A stretch of 64,000 nucleotides of DNA from Tetrapyrgos nigripes (GCA_013368315.1 JAACJM010000020.1:1-64000), one strand, 5' to 3'; shown: positions 1 to 12,934, counted from the stretch's first letter. Numbers and translations: made by a program. The notes: a model not told the origin generated them from the letters alone.

Positions 1-772
1 GGACTCCGACCAGATTTGGTTTACTAGGTAACCTGGGTCGGAGTCCGATCGACGAGAAGGGGTCGACTCTGCGCGATCAGTTTTTGATGCCGCTGTCATC
101 TAATGAGCCTCTTTCCAACGCTCAGAAAGTAGTCAGATACTAATTGGACCGGGGGAAATGACTTTGGAAAACGTAGTTAATTTGATGCCGGAACTCAGGC
201 AACCCCCGATCTCTCCTTTCTTTCCCTTTTCCCCTAAGACCGTTCTCTCCAATGCTGGATTGAACTCTAAACTTCATGATTTCCAACAAGTACTGACCAA
301 GGCCGCACGAGGAGTGGTGACCCATATACAGGATGATGGTGGTTGAAAAGAGAGCACTAGTTTGGTACCAGTCTCAGTTGGCAACAACTTCGGGACACGG
401 CATTTACGTTGGTGCAACTCTGAGTCTGCACAAAAACAGTCATCGACGTGAAACAAAGCCAGATGCGTCATAAAATGACCCCAAAATATAATTTCATCTG
501 ACTCTTGACAGAAACGCAAAGGAATCTCAGAAATATTCAGAAATTCGCAGAGTCATTTTTCACTGGGTGTTGATGAGTACAATCAATATAGCCTACTTAT
601 TCGGGAAAGCTGGAATAAAGGATGAATGCTATTAAATTAGGATCAAATAGCAGAACAGTGGTACGAATTTCTGCTCTTGAGCGTGAATAACAAAGAAGAA
701 GTTGCAAAAGCGAGAAAGAGAGTAGAATCATTTTATAACTAGAATGACGTTGTCCTTAATTGAATTTCCAGA
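1..772. other. No gene recognised
   Basis: Short overlapping open frames occur on both strands, but none has a recognisable domain, a plausible exon structure or a homologue elsewhere in the window. The last 100 bases probably form the 3' flank of the membrane-protein gene that follows on the minus strand. Confidence 0.5.
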
Positions 773-2147
773 TCAAACTGCCACGGAATCTCCCCTGACA
801 ACTTCCTGGATATTATTCTCTCCCTGTTGAGCACCATGTGGCTGAGTAGACGCTGACAAATCAGATTGTGATGATGGAACAGGGGCTGGAAATTTCATAG
901 GTTGAGAAAAATTCTCAAGAATGGAATCTTGGTGGTTCTTGTAGAAGTGGGAAAGCAAGATGATTATAGTGGGATAGATTGTTTCCAGGTGGGGCAGCAT
1001 TATTTCCAGGTAGGTTCCCACAGAATCATCATACCCTGGATTAAATAAACAAGGCATGACTATAATCTTGGTTTCAAAATGTTATTAGCATTCAAGTTCT
1101 AAAAAAGCACAGATGATTACCTACCCAGGGAATGCAGTAGATTATACCGGACAGTACTAAGAGGATCAGTATCTGCTCAACTTGGTTTTTTTGTATTTGA
1201 TTTTCCAAGGTGAACTTTAACAGATTTTCTATAGTGCCTATTCAGATATCAAGTTAAAGCTGGAAACTCAGAAGCAAATGGTTTACTGTCTGCTTACGAA
1301 GCCTTGTTTGCAATCAGAAGAGTTGTGGTGAGGTTGGTGAAGACAAGTGATACTGGTAGTATCACACGGATAGATTGAATTGGTACCTGCATAATCTAAG
1401 ACCAGGCTGCAATAAATCCACAAAATATATACATACAAAATTTGCATCAAGCAAGCCTTTAATGGCAAGGAACGCATCATATATACTACAGCCTAAACCC
1501 AGAAAAGTGAGCTCAACAGAATTAATCATAGAGATTAAGTATGATATGGATTCTTACCTAACGATTGAGCAATACAGAAAAGAAGAATTGCTCTAGGAAT
1601 AGTTTCCCTTTGAAAAATGATCCACACCCTCCAAACCACAATTAAATCTCCCAGAAAATACTATTCACATATACTTCAGTATTTATACCAGGAATTAAAT
1701 CAGAGAAAAAAGGAAACCAACATTCATTCTTGCCAGCACTGTCAGCATCAGTGCAATCATGGTCATGATTGGAACAGGATTGTATTTTTGATATGCCAAC
1801 CCTTGAATCTGAACTATATCAAATATCTCATTTATCACCATGATCCATGCTGAGCTTAGAAGCATCATGATGCATGCAACCACCAGAAAGAATCGCATTG
1901 ATGACTGTTGAGGTCTTTGCTGACTGGATCCAAGTTCCAAATGTTGTCAGAAAAGTATGGGACTATGGGACAGGCCTACCATAGCAGCAAGATGGTAGAA
2001 AGAGTAAGCAAAAGCTCAATGCCTACAATGAGTAGGGAGATATATCAGAGCTGAACCTTAGGTTGTGTAAGGGGACCTACCGAAGCAAAGTCCTTCAACT
2101 GCAGCTACAGATAGATAGGTTTGCATAATAGGAACATCTGAAGACAT
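773..2147 (-). CDS. Multi-membrane-segment protein, VWRAW family, copy 1
   Basis: This is a multi-exon gene recognised by alignment with two further copies at 6.8-8.2 and 18.5-19.9 kb. The start is the ATG at 2145-2147 (MSSDVPIMQ), followed by VEGLCF and a donor site. Later exons encode hydrophobic segments containing MRFFLVVAC, then YFLGDLIVVWRVWIIF, then a segment ending in an LIAKKA-like motif. The last exon (773-1057) begins after a YCIPW-like junction and ends in a Ser/Gln/Asp-rich tail, GDSVAV. The architecture (about seven hydrophobic stretches, a conserved VWRAW-type motif after the third, a polar C-terminal tail) matches a lineage-expanded membrane protein family of Agaricomycetes with no known function. 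Plasma-membrane location is inference. Exon borders are read by eye. No obvious stop inside the inferred exons. Confidence 0.6.
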
Positions 2148-3890
2148 AAGAAAGGATGAATGCATTTTCGGCATTTCCAAGGATTGCAGAGGAGACGACT
2201 ATTGGGGGCAGAGGGGGAGGGGGGGGGGGGGCACAGACAAGTATTGGCGAGAATAAATCAATAGTAAAATCTCGCTTTCCTCACTCCTTAAGTATCTGTC
2301 AGTTGGCTGTGCCTCTCATGATTAATTTGTTGTCTATTGGTGCTCATTGCATCATGATGCACGTCTGGAAATATAATCATTGTGATTAGGGAAAGTATAC
2401 TGGTACCTGTCAAACCTCATCCCGAATATATAGATTGACTGGCTGAGGCTACAAGTCATCACGACTTGTCCCAGCAGAAAATGTTGGTCGCCATCTGCTG
2501 ACTTAGGGAGGTGATTTCGTTGTAAACCAAACTAGTCACATCCAGGGAGGGGGATGGGGGGCCCAGCATTGCGTCGTCGAGCTCATTGACGACCTGCTAT
2601 AGGTTATACTCAACCTCCACGGGTCGCAACATGCCCGGTTATGGGGACACTAAGTTTGTTTCTTGCTTTTTCTCTCTGTGCTGTTTTGATGCAGGAGGGA
2701 TGGAGCGGGATGAGCGACAGACGGAAGCACGCAAATACCTCTGTTGGTTTGGAATCATCAATGTTCCTTGAAACAGGATAATGAGCATTGACAGTTAGTT
2801 CATCACATTTAACAAGCCAAGATTCACACTTGAATCACCATGGTTAAGGTTATCAAGAACCCTATGTATCGGCAATATCTTGGAAGCGGGCAGGTCAACT
2901 TTTTCTGCAAGTTCGCCTATGTCTGGTCTGACACATAGCATTCACAAATATGAAAAGGTAATGGCTGACCGTGGTGCGCACTGCATAGAGTTTAACTAGT
3001 TGTCCATAGGAATGATTGACAATACAAACGGGCAATGGGCATTTACCACAAAGGCCCAAGGGACTGAGGTGAGTCGTAAAGGACCTTGATGCGGATGTAT
3101 ATGATGACTAGCCTCAACAGTAGTGGACCATTGTGATGCAGGTGGCAGGATGACAGAAGTTGCGGTGGTATCGAACATCTATTATGGTCTGCCCCGGTTC
3201 AGGGCGCGTCAATATCAAGGAAACCAAAAGAAGCGGGAAGACAACAGAGAGGGACAGAAGAAATAATATGATACCAATACTGATGCCAAGGAGTCAAGAG
3301 CCTTCAAGACGGTGAAGTACTGATGAGCGCGCGATGTACATACGTTTTTGTATACGTAAGTAGAACCGTGATACAGATACCGGGACCTGATCGCTCGAAA
3401 AAAGCTGCAAATTGCAAAAGCCTGTACAGCGTGCCGTATCTTCTATCGCCTCCTCACTTCCCCCACCACTGCACTCCCCTCAACTTTAATCAATCACCAT
3501 CACCATCGCTACTATCATCAATACTATATCCTCATCGTCATCCACGCTACTCTCTTCATCACTCTCCTCCTGTGTGCTACCCGCCGGGGCTTTCTGAGCA
3601 GGCCCACCCCTCGTAACAGACATCTGTCCCGCAAGACTGTCTTCTTCAGGGTCAGAGATCTTGTCTTCCTGTTCGCCTGAAGCGTTTCATCGGCTGTGAG
3701 GGCGGATGCGTCGTCGACTTGGAGCTGCATGGACCGAAACACGAGATATCATCCACAAGAACAGGACAACATCAACGTCGACGACAGAAGACGGAAGATG
3801 TCAATGTCAGCAGTCAAAGGAGAAGAGGAAAAAGGTAACGCAAATCAGTCAACAGGAATGTAAGGCTATCATAAGACGACGTACTCTCAT
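2148..3890. other. Gene-poor stretch with a poly-G tract
   Basis: No gene supported. A run of 13 G residues lies at 2219-2231. Small open frames lack homologues or motifs. The first part presumably contains the promoter of the minus-strand membrane-protein gene. Confidence 0.5.
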
Positions 3891-4212
3891 ATTCATCCCA
3901 ACATCCTCACCCGCATACGTATTACTAACGAGGTCCATCTTCCATGTGTACATTCCCGGACCTTGAGGGGCTTAGAATTTGAAGTTTGTACGAACGGTAG
4001 TCGCGGTCTGGTAATATGCCGTTGGCGCAAGATGAAGCGGTAGTGATAGTCGCAGTAGAAGATGGTAGAGGCGGAGGCAGAGTTAGTGACAGTGTTGAAG
4101 GGGCGTTGAAGGCAGAAGTGTTGATGGTTACAATGGCGGTAGTGTAGGGAGATACAGAGGTGATGATAGTGGAGCAAGAGAGAGCAGGCCCGCATTAGCA
4201 TTAGCATCAGCA

Positions 4213-5510
4213 TTAACGATGAGGAGGCAGAGACGGACGCACCATCGGAAGCATTGGGATTTGCATAACTGGTAATACGAAGAGAGGAGGAGCGACGAGT
4301 TTGCCAATTTTTCGTCGGTGGTGATGAGCCACCACGAAGGCTTGCGGTACTGTGGGGAGGATCAATAACCTGCTCGCTACACGCATAGGAGACGGATGAA
4401 ACAAGAACAAGAACAAGAACTTGAAGGCAAGATGAAGAATGAAGAAACAAACAGGGCCAGCCAAGGCTACCAACCTCGGGTGCAGGCCCAACAATTCCTC
4501 ATACATAAGGAAGACATCGCTACCACAAGCGAGCACCTCCAATCCTCCTTTCCAACCCTCGGTGAGAAACACCCAAGGAGCCCGCCTCTCTTCTTCCCAC
4601 CACATAGACACGTCCCCCTCGCTTCCTCATCATACACGACCAAAACGAAGGCACAAGAAAAAAAGAAACACTCACCTCAGGCATGCGCCTACCCTCTGGT
4701 GCCTGTTCTTCACCTTCCTTGACCTCGATATCCTCACATCCTTCTTACAGCAAGACTCTCCAGGGCGCGCGAGACATTGCAGGTTTCCAGAAAATGTGGC
4801 CTACATTATTTTGGCGATTAATGTTGATCTTGGTGAGCAAGGGGTCTATGGAGGCCGGAGAGGAGCAACTTGTAATGCTATCAGAAGAGGTCGACTGTTC
4901 CGCGCAATCTGTTTTACGTAGTGTCGAGGGTAGTATCTCTTTGAAGGCCTTTTTCATCGACGTCAGTGGTAAATTTGATGCAGGAAGACAGGGACCTAAC
5001 TCACCTTCACTCAACCCCACAACCCTGACCTCCAACCTCAATAAACGCGCATACATCAGCACCTGCACCCTTCCCGTCCCTGAACGAGTTTTCGAATGGC
5101 GTTCCACTGTCTGACTACGGCGCTGAGAACATTGTGGAGTTCCTTTGAGGTTGGCGGTGTCTTCGATGGCTGATTTGTCGGATTGGACGAGTTGGCCTTG
5201 GCCTTCGGCACTCGAGGACTCATCCCTACCCCACTTCCACCCTTTCCTTCCAACCGACAAACTTGTCCTTCCCCGCACCCACTCCCCTTCCCCTCTCCCT
5301 TCTTCGCACTATGCGTCTCCTACTTATATGCCCCACTCAAGACCCCCACCACATCCTCTCCATCCAAATCCTCCTTGAGTCCCTTGAAGAACGCAACATC
5401 GGACTTTGCATTGATACCATCTTTCGTCTCGACCCAAACCACCAAGGGCGGATCATTCCCCGCAAGACAACACCAAAAGCGTTCCGTAAAATGCTATAGA
5501 GTATCGGTCT
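4213..5510 (-). pseudogene. Unidentified multi-exon gene, decayed copy
   Basis: Reading the minus strand downward from 5510, an exon-like stretch carries FTERFWCCLAGNDPPLVVW and then KSDVAFFKGLKEDLDGED. It meets a stop, continues to LHNVLSAVVRQWNAIRKLVQ, changes frame near 5070, and reaches a donor-like GTGAGT near 5005. Further exon-like pieces encode KKAFKEILP, EDIEVKEGEEQAPEGRRMPE (4680-4740, with a TAA just before it near 4748) and FLTEGWKGGLEVLACGSDVF. Related pieces occur at 21.4-22.6, 24.2-24.9 and 27.9-28.2 kb. I do not recognise the family. The stop codons and frame change suggest a non-functional copy, although missed introns could explain some of them. Confidence 0.4.
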
Positions 5511-5900
5511 GTGCTCTCTGCGAGGTATATTGGGATAGCGATACCCATGGAGACTTGATGTCCGTTGGGATGACCGTGTTCCCAGTTACAGTGGTGGATA
5601 GTTTCGTTGGTGAGACTGTTTTGGTTTTTTCGTGGAGGGTTTGGGAAGTGGGTGGATGGGTAAGGGCACGGTGAAGTAGGTTATATGAGTGGACGAGGAA
5701 GACGTGTTGAAGGATGACGGTTGGGACAGAAGAGTAGAGGTGGGTTGGGGTAGACGGAGCAACGTGTCATGTAGATATTGATATGGATGTGGACAGGAAG
5801 GAGGACGGAAAAGAAATAGTTAGCATATCGTGTAACACGCCAAAAACAAGTACAGAGATGGGAAGGAGAAGGAAAATTCACGCGTTGTACTGGTAACCTC

Positions 5901-6056
5901 AACGAAAAGATCTGCAATCCCCTCTACAGTTTCATTGACAGTTGCTCGGACTTTGTTGGGGTGACTGAGTTGCGTGGACATTGAGGAGTCGACGGAGTGG
6001 TTGAGTGGGGCTCGGAGTTGGTAAGAGAGGCGGGCGAAGAAAGGCGAGTTAGTCAA
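5901..6056 (-). pseudogene. Exon fragment with HPNKVRATVNETVE motif, copy 1
   Basis: A short conserved minus-strand exon encodes SHPNKVRATVNETVEGI and then LFVEVT, followed by a donor-like site. The same exon recurs near 17.3, 22.4 and 29.7 kb, each time with similar flanking non-coding sequence. Conservation of the reading frame between copies suggests a real exon of an unidentified gene, probably the 5' part of the relic at 4213-5510. No function is assignable. Confidence 0.45.
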
Positions 6057-6800
6057 AACTGTGAACCATGATCAACGTCTGCGGTTTCGGCTATTTCGGA
6101 CATTTCGGAACGGCCTCGGATTTCTTTTACGATCTCGATGCCGACCAGAAATGCGCAAGCAGAGCTCACCTCAGCCGAGTGATTGGAATACTAATTGTAA
6201 TAGTAGCTACATGATCCTCATGCCTGGTTTTGACTATTTTAACGCTTTCTCGTCTCATGGCCTCGTGCACCTGATGTTGCTGCTTTATTGAGGACCGGAA
6301 CAGCGCTTGTGAACCAAGTGAGGTGTGATCTTCCATTGACAAACCTCCTCATGCCTTGTATGTTGCCTCAGTTCCTACACTTATTGGCAAGGTACATCAT
6401 TCTTATGACAGTTCTATGTGGATCCTGTCTCCTTCGAGGAGAATCATCTTGGCAGCGTGATCATTGGTATACTCAGCTCAGATCCTAGAGTCTTCATGCA
6501 TCTATCAATACCTAGTCTCAACTAAAAGTATCCAAACTAGGACTGCTGAATATCCATCAACATAGGGATGTTTCTCGCCTCTGCTCATCTTGTCTCTCCC
6601 TTGTATTGCACAAGTCTGCTGCAAGATGCATACAGTAGAGCAACATTCATCATTCTCAGAACAGCAGCTTCAGTGCTAAATATGCACAGGTGAAATGAGA
6701 TCCACAGCAAACTGGCAGATACTAAAGGACAGACAAATCAATGCCATTATAACAACCACTAGCCTGTGCCCCCAATTCTTCTCTGCTGCAGTCCTCACAA

Positions 6801-8190
6801 ATGTCAAAGATGCAATCTTCCTTTCTTACATCCTCAGATATTGCTGCCATTCAGTCGCAGATTTTAATTCCAAATGCAGTTGAAGGACTTTGCTTTGGTA
6901 AGTCTTCTTCCAGAACCCAACATGCAACTTTGATGTATCTCCCGACTCATTGCCTTGCTATCCAGGCATTGAGCTTTTGATTACCATTTCTACCATCTTG
7001 CTGCTATGGTATGCTTTTCCCAAACTTTTCTGACACAATTTCAAACATGGATCTAGTCAGCAAGGACTTCAACAGTCACCAATGCGATTTTTTCTGGTGG
7101 CTGCATGTGCAACCATGCTTACAAGCTCAGCATGCATCATGGTGATCAATCAGATATATAATATAGTTCAGATCCAGGGTTTGGCAAATCAGACATACAA
7201 CCCTGTTCCAACCATGATTATGGTTCAATTGATGAAGACAGTGGTGACAAGAATTAGTGTGAGTTCCTCTGTGCTATTCTAATTCCTTACCTGAATACTG
7301 AAGTATATGTGAATAGTATTTCCTGGGAGATGTCATTGTTGTTTGGAGGGCTTGGATCATTTTTCAAAGGGAAACTATTCCCAGAGGGATTCTTGTTTTC
7401 TGTATTGCTCAATCAGTGGGTAAGAATTCATGCCACACTCACCTCAGAGAAATTAAATTTGTGGATCTGACATTTCTGGATTTAGGATGCAGTATATATG
7501 ATGTTTTCCTTGCCATGAAAGCTACCCTTGATGCAAATTTTGTATGTATACCTTTTGTTGCTTTATTGAACCCAGCCTTACATTATTACCATGCAGTACA
7601 CAGCTCAATCTATCAGAGTGATACTGCCAGTATCATTTGTCTTCACCAATCTCACAGCAACTCTTCTGATTGCAAAGAAGGCTTGGTAAGCACATAGCAG
7701 ACTGTCGGCTCCCTAGTTCCTGGCTTTAACTTGATTTCCTTCAGGCATTACAGACAATCTGTTAAAGCTCACCTTGGCAAATTGAATACAAAAAGCCAAG
7801 TTGAGCAGATACTGATACTCTTAGTCCAGTCTGGTATAATCTATTGCATTCCCTGCATTCTTAGAACTTGAATGCTAATGACATTTTGAAACCTAGATTC
7901 TAGTCATACCTGGTGTGTTCAATCCAGTGTATCATGATTCTGTAGGACCCTACCTGGAAATAATGATCCCCCACCCGGAAACAATCTATCCCACTGCAAT
8001 CATCCTCCTCTCTGACCTCTACAAGAACCAACAAGACTCCATTCTTGAGAGTCTTTCTCAACCTCTGGAATTTGCAGCTCCTGCCCCATCATCTCAATCT
8101 GATCCACCAGCATCCACACAGGCACATGACACTCAAGATGGAGAGAATGATATTCAAGAAGTCAGTAGAGGAGATTCTGTAGTGGTCTGA
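6801..8190 (+). CDS. Multi-membrane-segment protein, VWRAW family, copy 2
   Basis: Best-preserved copy of the family. Inferred exons: 6801-6897 (MSKMQSSFLTSSDIAAIQ ending VEGLCF), 6966-7018 (IELLITISTILLLW), 7057-7258 (MRFFLVAACATML, later QIQGLANQTYNPVP), then YFLGDVIVVWRAWIIF, GCSIYDVFLAMKATLDANF, NLTATLLIAKKA, a cytoplasmic-looking HYRQSVKAHLGKLNTKSQVE with LLVQSGIIYCIPW, and a last exon ending at 8190 with TIYPTAIILLSDLYKNQQDS and a polar tail. Introns are short with GT-AG borders. Phase joins cleanly at the first intron (GG|C). About seven hydrophobic segments suggest a membrane-embedded protein; a receptor-like role is speculation. It lies in the duplicated 3 kb block. Confidence 0.65.
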
Positions 8191-8558
8191 TCTGGAGATT
8201 TTAATTGAGGAATATAGAGCACAGTGGGAATAATGTGAAGGACAAGTTTCTTTTATTTACAGAATGATTCTGCTATTTCTCTCATTTACTTACTTATTTA
8301 AGCTCAAATCCAAAATTCCTACCATCATTTGACTATATAATTGTTCTTTGATACCATCCACCCTTTCATTCGTCATGCAACATATTTTCCCATTTTCCTG
8401 ACTCCTTAGTAGGCTACATTGATTGTACTTCTTGATAACTTCATTGCTATTGAAAAAAGATTGAACATGTTTGTGGTGGTCCCCTGCAAGAAGTAGTATT
8501 TATACACATCACTAGTCACATCAAAACTCTCCAGGATTTTTAACCTCTCTCAAAGTCA
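8191..8558. other. 3' flank of membrane-protein gene
   Basis: No gene seen. The sequence is still colinear with 19917-20290 and forms the downstream part of the duplicated block. Confidence 0.6.
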
Positions 8559-8941
8559 AGATAGTATTACAGGGGATTTACAACATTGGATTATGTAGTA
8601 AATCTTCAGTTCTGGCAAAGGTATTTACAGGAGACTTACTGTGACATTTGAGTCACAGTAATACATCGGTAAGACAGTGTGGATTACAAAGAGAATACAT
8701 AAATCAGAAAGGAAAATTTGGATGTGGTAATTCACCTGAAAATTCCAGTGCCGTGACAGAGGATAAACAATGTGACAGTTAAGTCACAGTAAAACTGCAG
8801 TAAGAAACAAAGTATTACAGAGGTTTTACATGGATGCTGAGATTGTGGAATGTATGCTGTAAGGCATCAGGACTTACAGGAAACTTATCAAAAACAAAAA
8901 TGGGTAAAAAAGGAACAATTGAGGACAAATGATATGAAAGG
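8559..8941. repeat. TTACAG-rich flank of the 11-nt minisatellite
   Basis: AT-rich segment with repeated TATTACAG, TTTACAG and CTTACAGG motifs and two TGTGACA...AAGTCACAGTAA blocks (near 8639 and 8770). The same vocabulary fills the inverted repeats bordering the second minisatellite at 54.4 and 61 kb, including GTGTCACAGTAATACAT. It is therefore probably the terminal region of a related mobile element whose other end is not found in the window. Confidence 0.5.
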
Positions 8942-11900
8942 ATTCAGGGTATGTCCTGAATACATCTTGAATACATCTTGAATACGTCTTGAATATGCCT
9001 TGAATGTGTCCTGAATGTGCCCTGAATACATCCTGAATACATCTTGAATACACCCTGAATACACCCTGAATACACCTTGAATATGCCTTGAATACACCTT
9101 GAATATGCTGCGAATACGTCCTGAATATGCCTTGAATACATCCTGAATACGTCTTGAATATGCCCTGAATAAGCCCTTGAATAGACCTTGACTATGTCTT
9201 GAATACACCTTGAATATGTCCTGAATACACCTTGAATATTTCCTGAATATGTCTTGAATACGCCCTGAATATGCCTGGAATACACCTTGAATACACCTTG
9301 AATATCTCCTGATTACGTCCTGAATACATCTTGAATATGTCCTGAATATGTCTTGAATACACCCTGAATACACCCTGAATACACCTTGAATATGGCTTGA
9401 ATACATCCTGAATACGCCCTGAATGTGTCCTGAATATGCCTTGAATACAACCTGAATAAGTCGTGAATACGCCCAGAATACGGCTTGAATACATCCTGAA
9501 TACGTCTTGAATACACCCTGAATACACCCTGAATACACCTTGAATACACCTTGAATACATCCTGAATATGTCTTGAATATGCCCTGAATATGCCCTGAAT
9601 ACACCTTGAATACACCTTGAATACATCCTGAATATGTCTTGAATATGTCCTGAATACGACGTGAATACGTCTTGAATACATCCTGAATACATCCTGAATA
9701 CATCCTGAATAGACCCTGAACACGTCCTGAGTACGTCCTGAATACAAATACATCCTGAATACGCCTTGAATACATCCTGAATATGTCTTGAATATGCCCT
9801 GAATATAGCTTGAATACGTGTTGAATACGTCCTGAATACGTCCTGAATATGTCCTGAATATGTCCTGAATACATTTTGAATACATCATGAATATGTCTTG
9901 AATACACCTTGAATATGTCCTGAATACGCCCTGAATATGTCCTGAATACGCCTTAAATACCTCCTGAATAGGTCTTGAATATGCCCTGAATACACCCTGA
10001 ATATGCTTTGAATACGTCCTGAATACGCCTCAAATACATCCTGAATACATCTTGAATACGTCTTGAATATGCCTTGAATATGTCCTGAATATGCCCTGAA
10101 TATGTCCTGAATATGCCTTGAATACATCCTGAATACGTCTTGAATATGCCCTGAATATGCCCTGAATACACCTTGAATAAGCTTTGAATAGGTCCTGAAT
10201 ATGTCCTGAATACATCCTGAATATGCCTTGAATACAGCCTGAATACAGCCTGAATACACCTTGAATACGCCTTAAATATGTCCTGAATACGGCTTGAATA
10301 CGTCCTGAATATGTCTTGAATATGTCCTGAATACTTCTTGAATACATCATGAATACACCCTGAATACACCCTGAATACACCTTGAATATGTCCAGAATAT
10401 GTCTTGAATACTTCCTGAATACGTGTTGAATACATCTTGATTACACCTTGACTATGTCCCGAATACACCCTGAATACATCCTGAATATGCCTTGAATACC
10501 TCCTGAATACATCTTGAATACACCCTGAATACACCCTGAATACACCTTGAATACGCCTTGAATACGTCCTGAATACACCCTGAATATGTCCTGAATACAC
10601 CTTGAATACATCCTGAATACATCTGGAATACACCCTGAATACACCCTGAATACACCTTGAATACACCTTAAATATGTCCTGAATATGGCTTGAATATGTC
10701 CTGAATACGTCCTGAATACGTCCTGCATACGTTCTGAATACATCCTGAATACATCTTGAATACATCTTGAATATGTCATGAATACGGCTTGAATATGTCC
10801 TGAATACGCCCAGAATACATCTTGAATATGCCTTGAATAATACACCCTGAATACACCTTGAATATGGCTTGAATATGTCCTGAATACGCCCTGAATATGC
10901 CCTGAATATGCCTTGAATACATCCTGAATACGTCTTGAATACGCCCTGAATATGCCCTGAATAGACCTTGAATAAGCCTTGAATACATCCTGAATACATC
11001 GTGAATAGACCCTGAACACATCCTGAGTATGCCCTGAATATGTCCTGAATACATCTTGAATATGTCTTGAATACGTCTTGAATACGCCTTGAATATGTCC
11101 AGAATACACCCTGAATACGTCCTGAATATGTCTTGAATATGTCCTTAATACGCCCCGAATATACCTTGAATACGTGTTGAATATGTCCTGAATACGTCCT
11201 GAACACGTCCTGAGTATGCCCTGAATACTTCCTGAATACATCTTGAATATGTCTTGAATATGTCCTGAATACACCTTGAATATTTCTTGAATACACCCTG
11301 AATACACCCTGAATACACCCTGAATACACCCTGAATATACCTTGAATACGTGTTGAATATGTCGAATACGTCCTGGATATGCCTTGAATACCTCCTGAAT
11401 ATGTCTTGAATACACCCTGAATACGCCCTGAATACACCTTGAATACACCTTGAATACATCCTGAATACGACCTGAACACGACCTGAATACGACCTGAATA
11501 CGTCCTGAATACGTCCTGAATACGTCCTGAATACGTCCTGAATACGTCCTGAATACATCCTGAATACGTCCTGAATACTTCTTGAATATGTCTTGAATAC
11601 GTCTTGAATACGCCTTGAATATGTCCTGAATACACCTTGAATATGTCCTGAATATGTCTTGAATATGTCCTTAATACACCCTGAATATACCTTGAATAGG
11701 TGTTGAATACGTCCTGAATACGTCCTGAATACACCTTGAATACGTCCTGAATACGTCTTGAATACACCCTGAATACACCTTGGATACGCCTTGAATACTT
11801 CCTGAATACACCCTGGATACGTCCTGAATATGCCTTGAATACATCCTGAATATGTCTTGCCCCGAATATACCTTGAATACGCGTTGAATACGTCCTGAAC

Positions 11901-12192
11901 ACGTCCTGAATATGTCCTGAATACGTCTGGAATACATTCTGAATACGTCTTGAGTACGTCCTGAATATGTCCTGAATACGTCCTGAGTACATCCTGAATA
12001 CATCCTGAATACGTCCTGAATACATCTTGAATATGTCTTGAATACACCTTGAATATGTCCTGAATACACCCAGAATACCCCTTGAATACAGCTTAAATAT
12101 GTCCTGAATACGCCCTGAATACGCCCTGAATATGGCATGAATACATCCTGAATATGTCTTGAATATGCCCTGAATACGCCCTGAATACACCT
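8942..12192. repeat. 11-nt minisatellite array, about 295 units
   Basis: Unit consensus is C(C/T)(C/T)TGAATA followed by a variable dinucleotide that is mostly CG, CA or TG. The 11-nt phase is held over 3.2 kb with few indels. The first unit, 8942-8952, is in reverse orientation (ATTCAGGGTAT) and all later units are forward. On the minus strand the unit has no stop in any frame, so long open frames of an 11-residue repeat (VFRVYSGCIQG type) appear in all three frames. On the plus strand TGA closes every frame. The array ends abruptly against KDZ coding sequence. Confidence 0.95.
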
Positions 12193-12934
12193 TTGTGCAT
12201 GGCACGAAATGGTACAGGCATCGGGGGCAGTCGATTTGCAGAAGGGGGAGAGGTAAGTGTTGTTTGATTATGTCATTCCGTGTTATCTCTGTTTCGCGGC
12301 CCGCCTCTGTATATCAATCAATATGGATTATGCATGGGGTTCACTTCTCCATCATGTCGATCCACGACTACGTCTCGTCAATTCTTATGATATAGCGTGC
12401 CAATGGCACAAAAATCTCGCATCTCACATGGCTACGATGCCAGAATTGGTTTGCATGGATGTTGCTGCACGTAACATGGACTTCGTTATTCCTAAACTCC
12501 ATATCCACAGTCATAATCTTCCCTGCCAGCTCAATTTCTCCCTCAACTACACACCAGGTGTCGGACAGACAGATGCCAAGGGAATAGAGTGCTCATGGGC
12601 AAATGTTGGACCAGTGGCAACGAGTACACGAGAAATGGGGCCAGGCATGTGTCATGATACCATCGACGACCATTTCCATCACTGGAATTGGCAGAAGACA
12701 GTGGGTCTCAGTACGAACCAAAGTTTTTCAAGTGAAGCCGGTGTCTGATTATGCTTTAAAGGTCGGCTACTGCATAAAAGGCTCTTAAACGCTGTGTCAG
12801 AGCGGAATGCGCAATGAAAGGCTTTCAAAGAGTTTACCAATGCACAACTGGAGAACGCTGAAGAGTGGGTGCAAATGATAAAGAATTGGGAGCAGAAGTG
12901 GACAGATGTAAATCCTTTCGAGCTCAAAAAGCGA
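12193..12934 (+). pseudogene. KDZ-type transposase, 5'-truncated and with a premature stop
   Basis: Coding sequence begins mid-gene at the array border with CAWHEMVQASGAVDLQKGER and a GTAAGT donor at 12253. It continues with MDYAWGSLLHHVDPRLR, SYDIACQWHKNL, PKLHIHSHNLPCQLNFS, YTPGVGQTDAKGIECSWANV, ATSTREMGPG and DDHFHHWNWQK. These are hallmarks of the C-terminal half of fungal KDZ (Kyakuja-Dileera-Zisupton) transposases. The tail KAFKEFTNAQLENAEEWV follows an in-frame TGA at 12815-12817, and a GTGAGT donor follows at about 12935. The N-terminal half is absent. A catalytically dead remnant is the simplest reading. Confidence 0.85.

Larger units (their letters stand above)
5531..8565 (+). repeat. 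Segmental duplication, copy A (partner 16941-20293)
   Basis: About 3 kb is colinear with 16941-20293. Shared landmarks are GGATAGCGAT near the left end, the exon fragment near 5900, the CTGCGGTTTCGGC block near 6080, the whole membrane-protein gene, and the phrase CTCCAGGATTTTTAACCTCT at the right end. Similarity stops just before a TTACAG-rich segment on this copy and before a MITE on the other. Orientation is direct. Confidence 0.85.

Noticed and set aside
3893..4450. 185-codon minus-strand frame with a signal-peptide-like start
   Set aside because: Composition is low-complexity (His/Tyr/Ser and LMLMLM runs), and internal parts look like exon and intron read through. No homologue or domain is visible.
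8942..12192. CRISPR-like array
   Set aside because: No spacers, the units are head-to-tail and 11 nt long, and the organism is a fungus.
8888..12205. Minus-strand open frames up to 750 codons with VFRVYSGCIQG repeats
   Set aside because: All three frames are open because the 11-nt unit is stop-free on this strand and its period is not a multiple of three. There is no unique sequence, no start context and no preferred frame.
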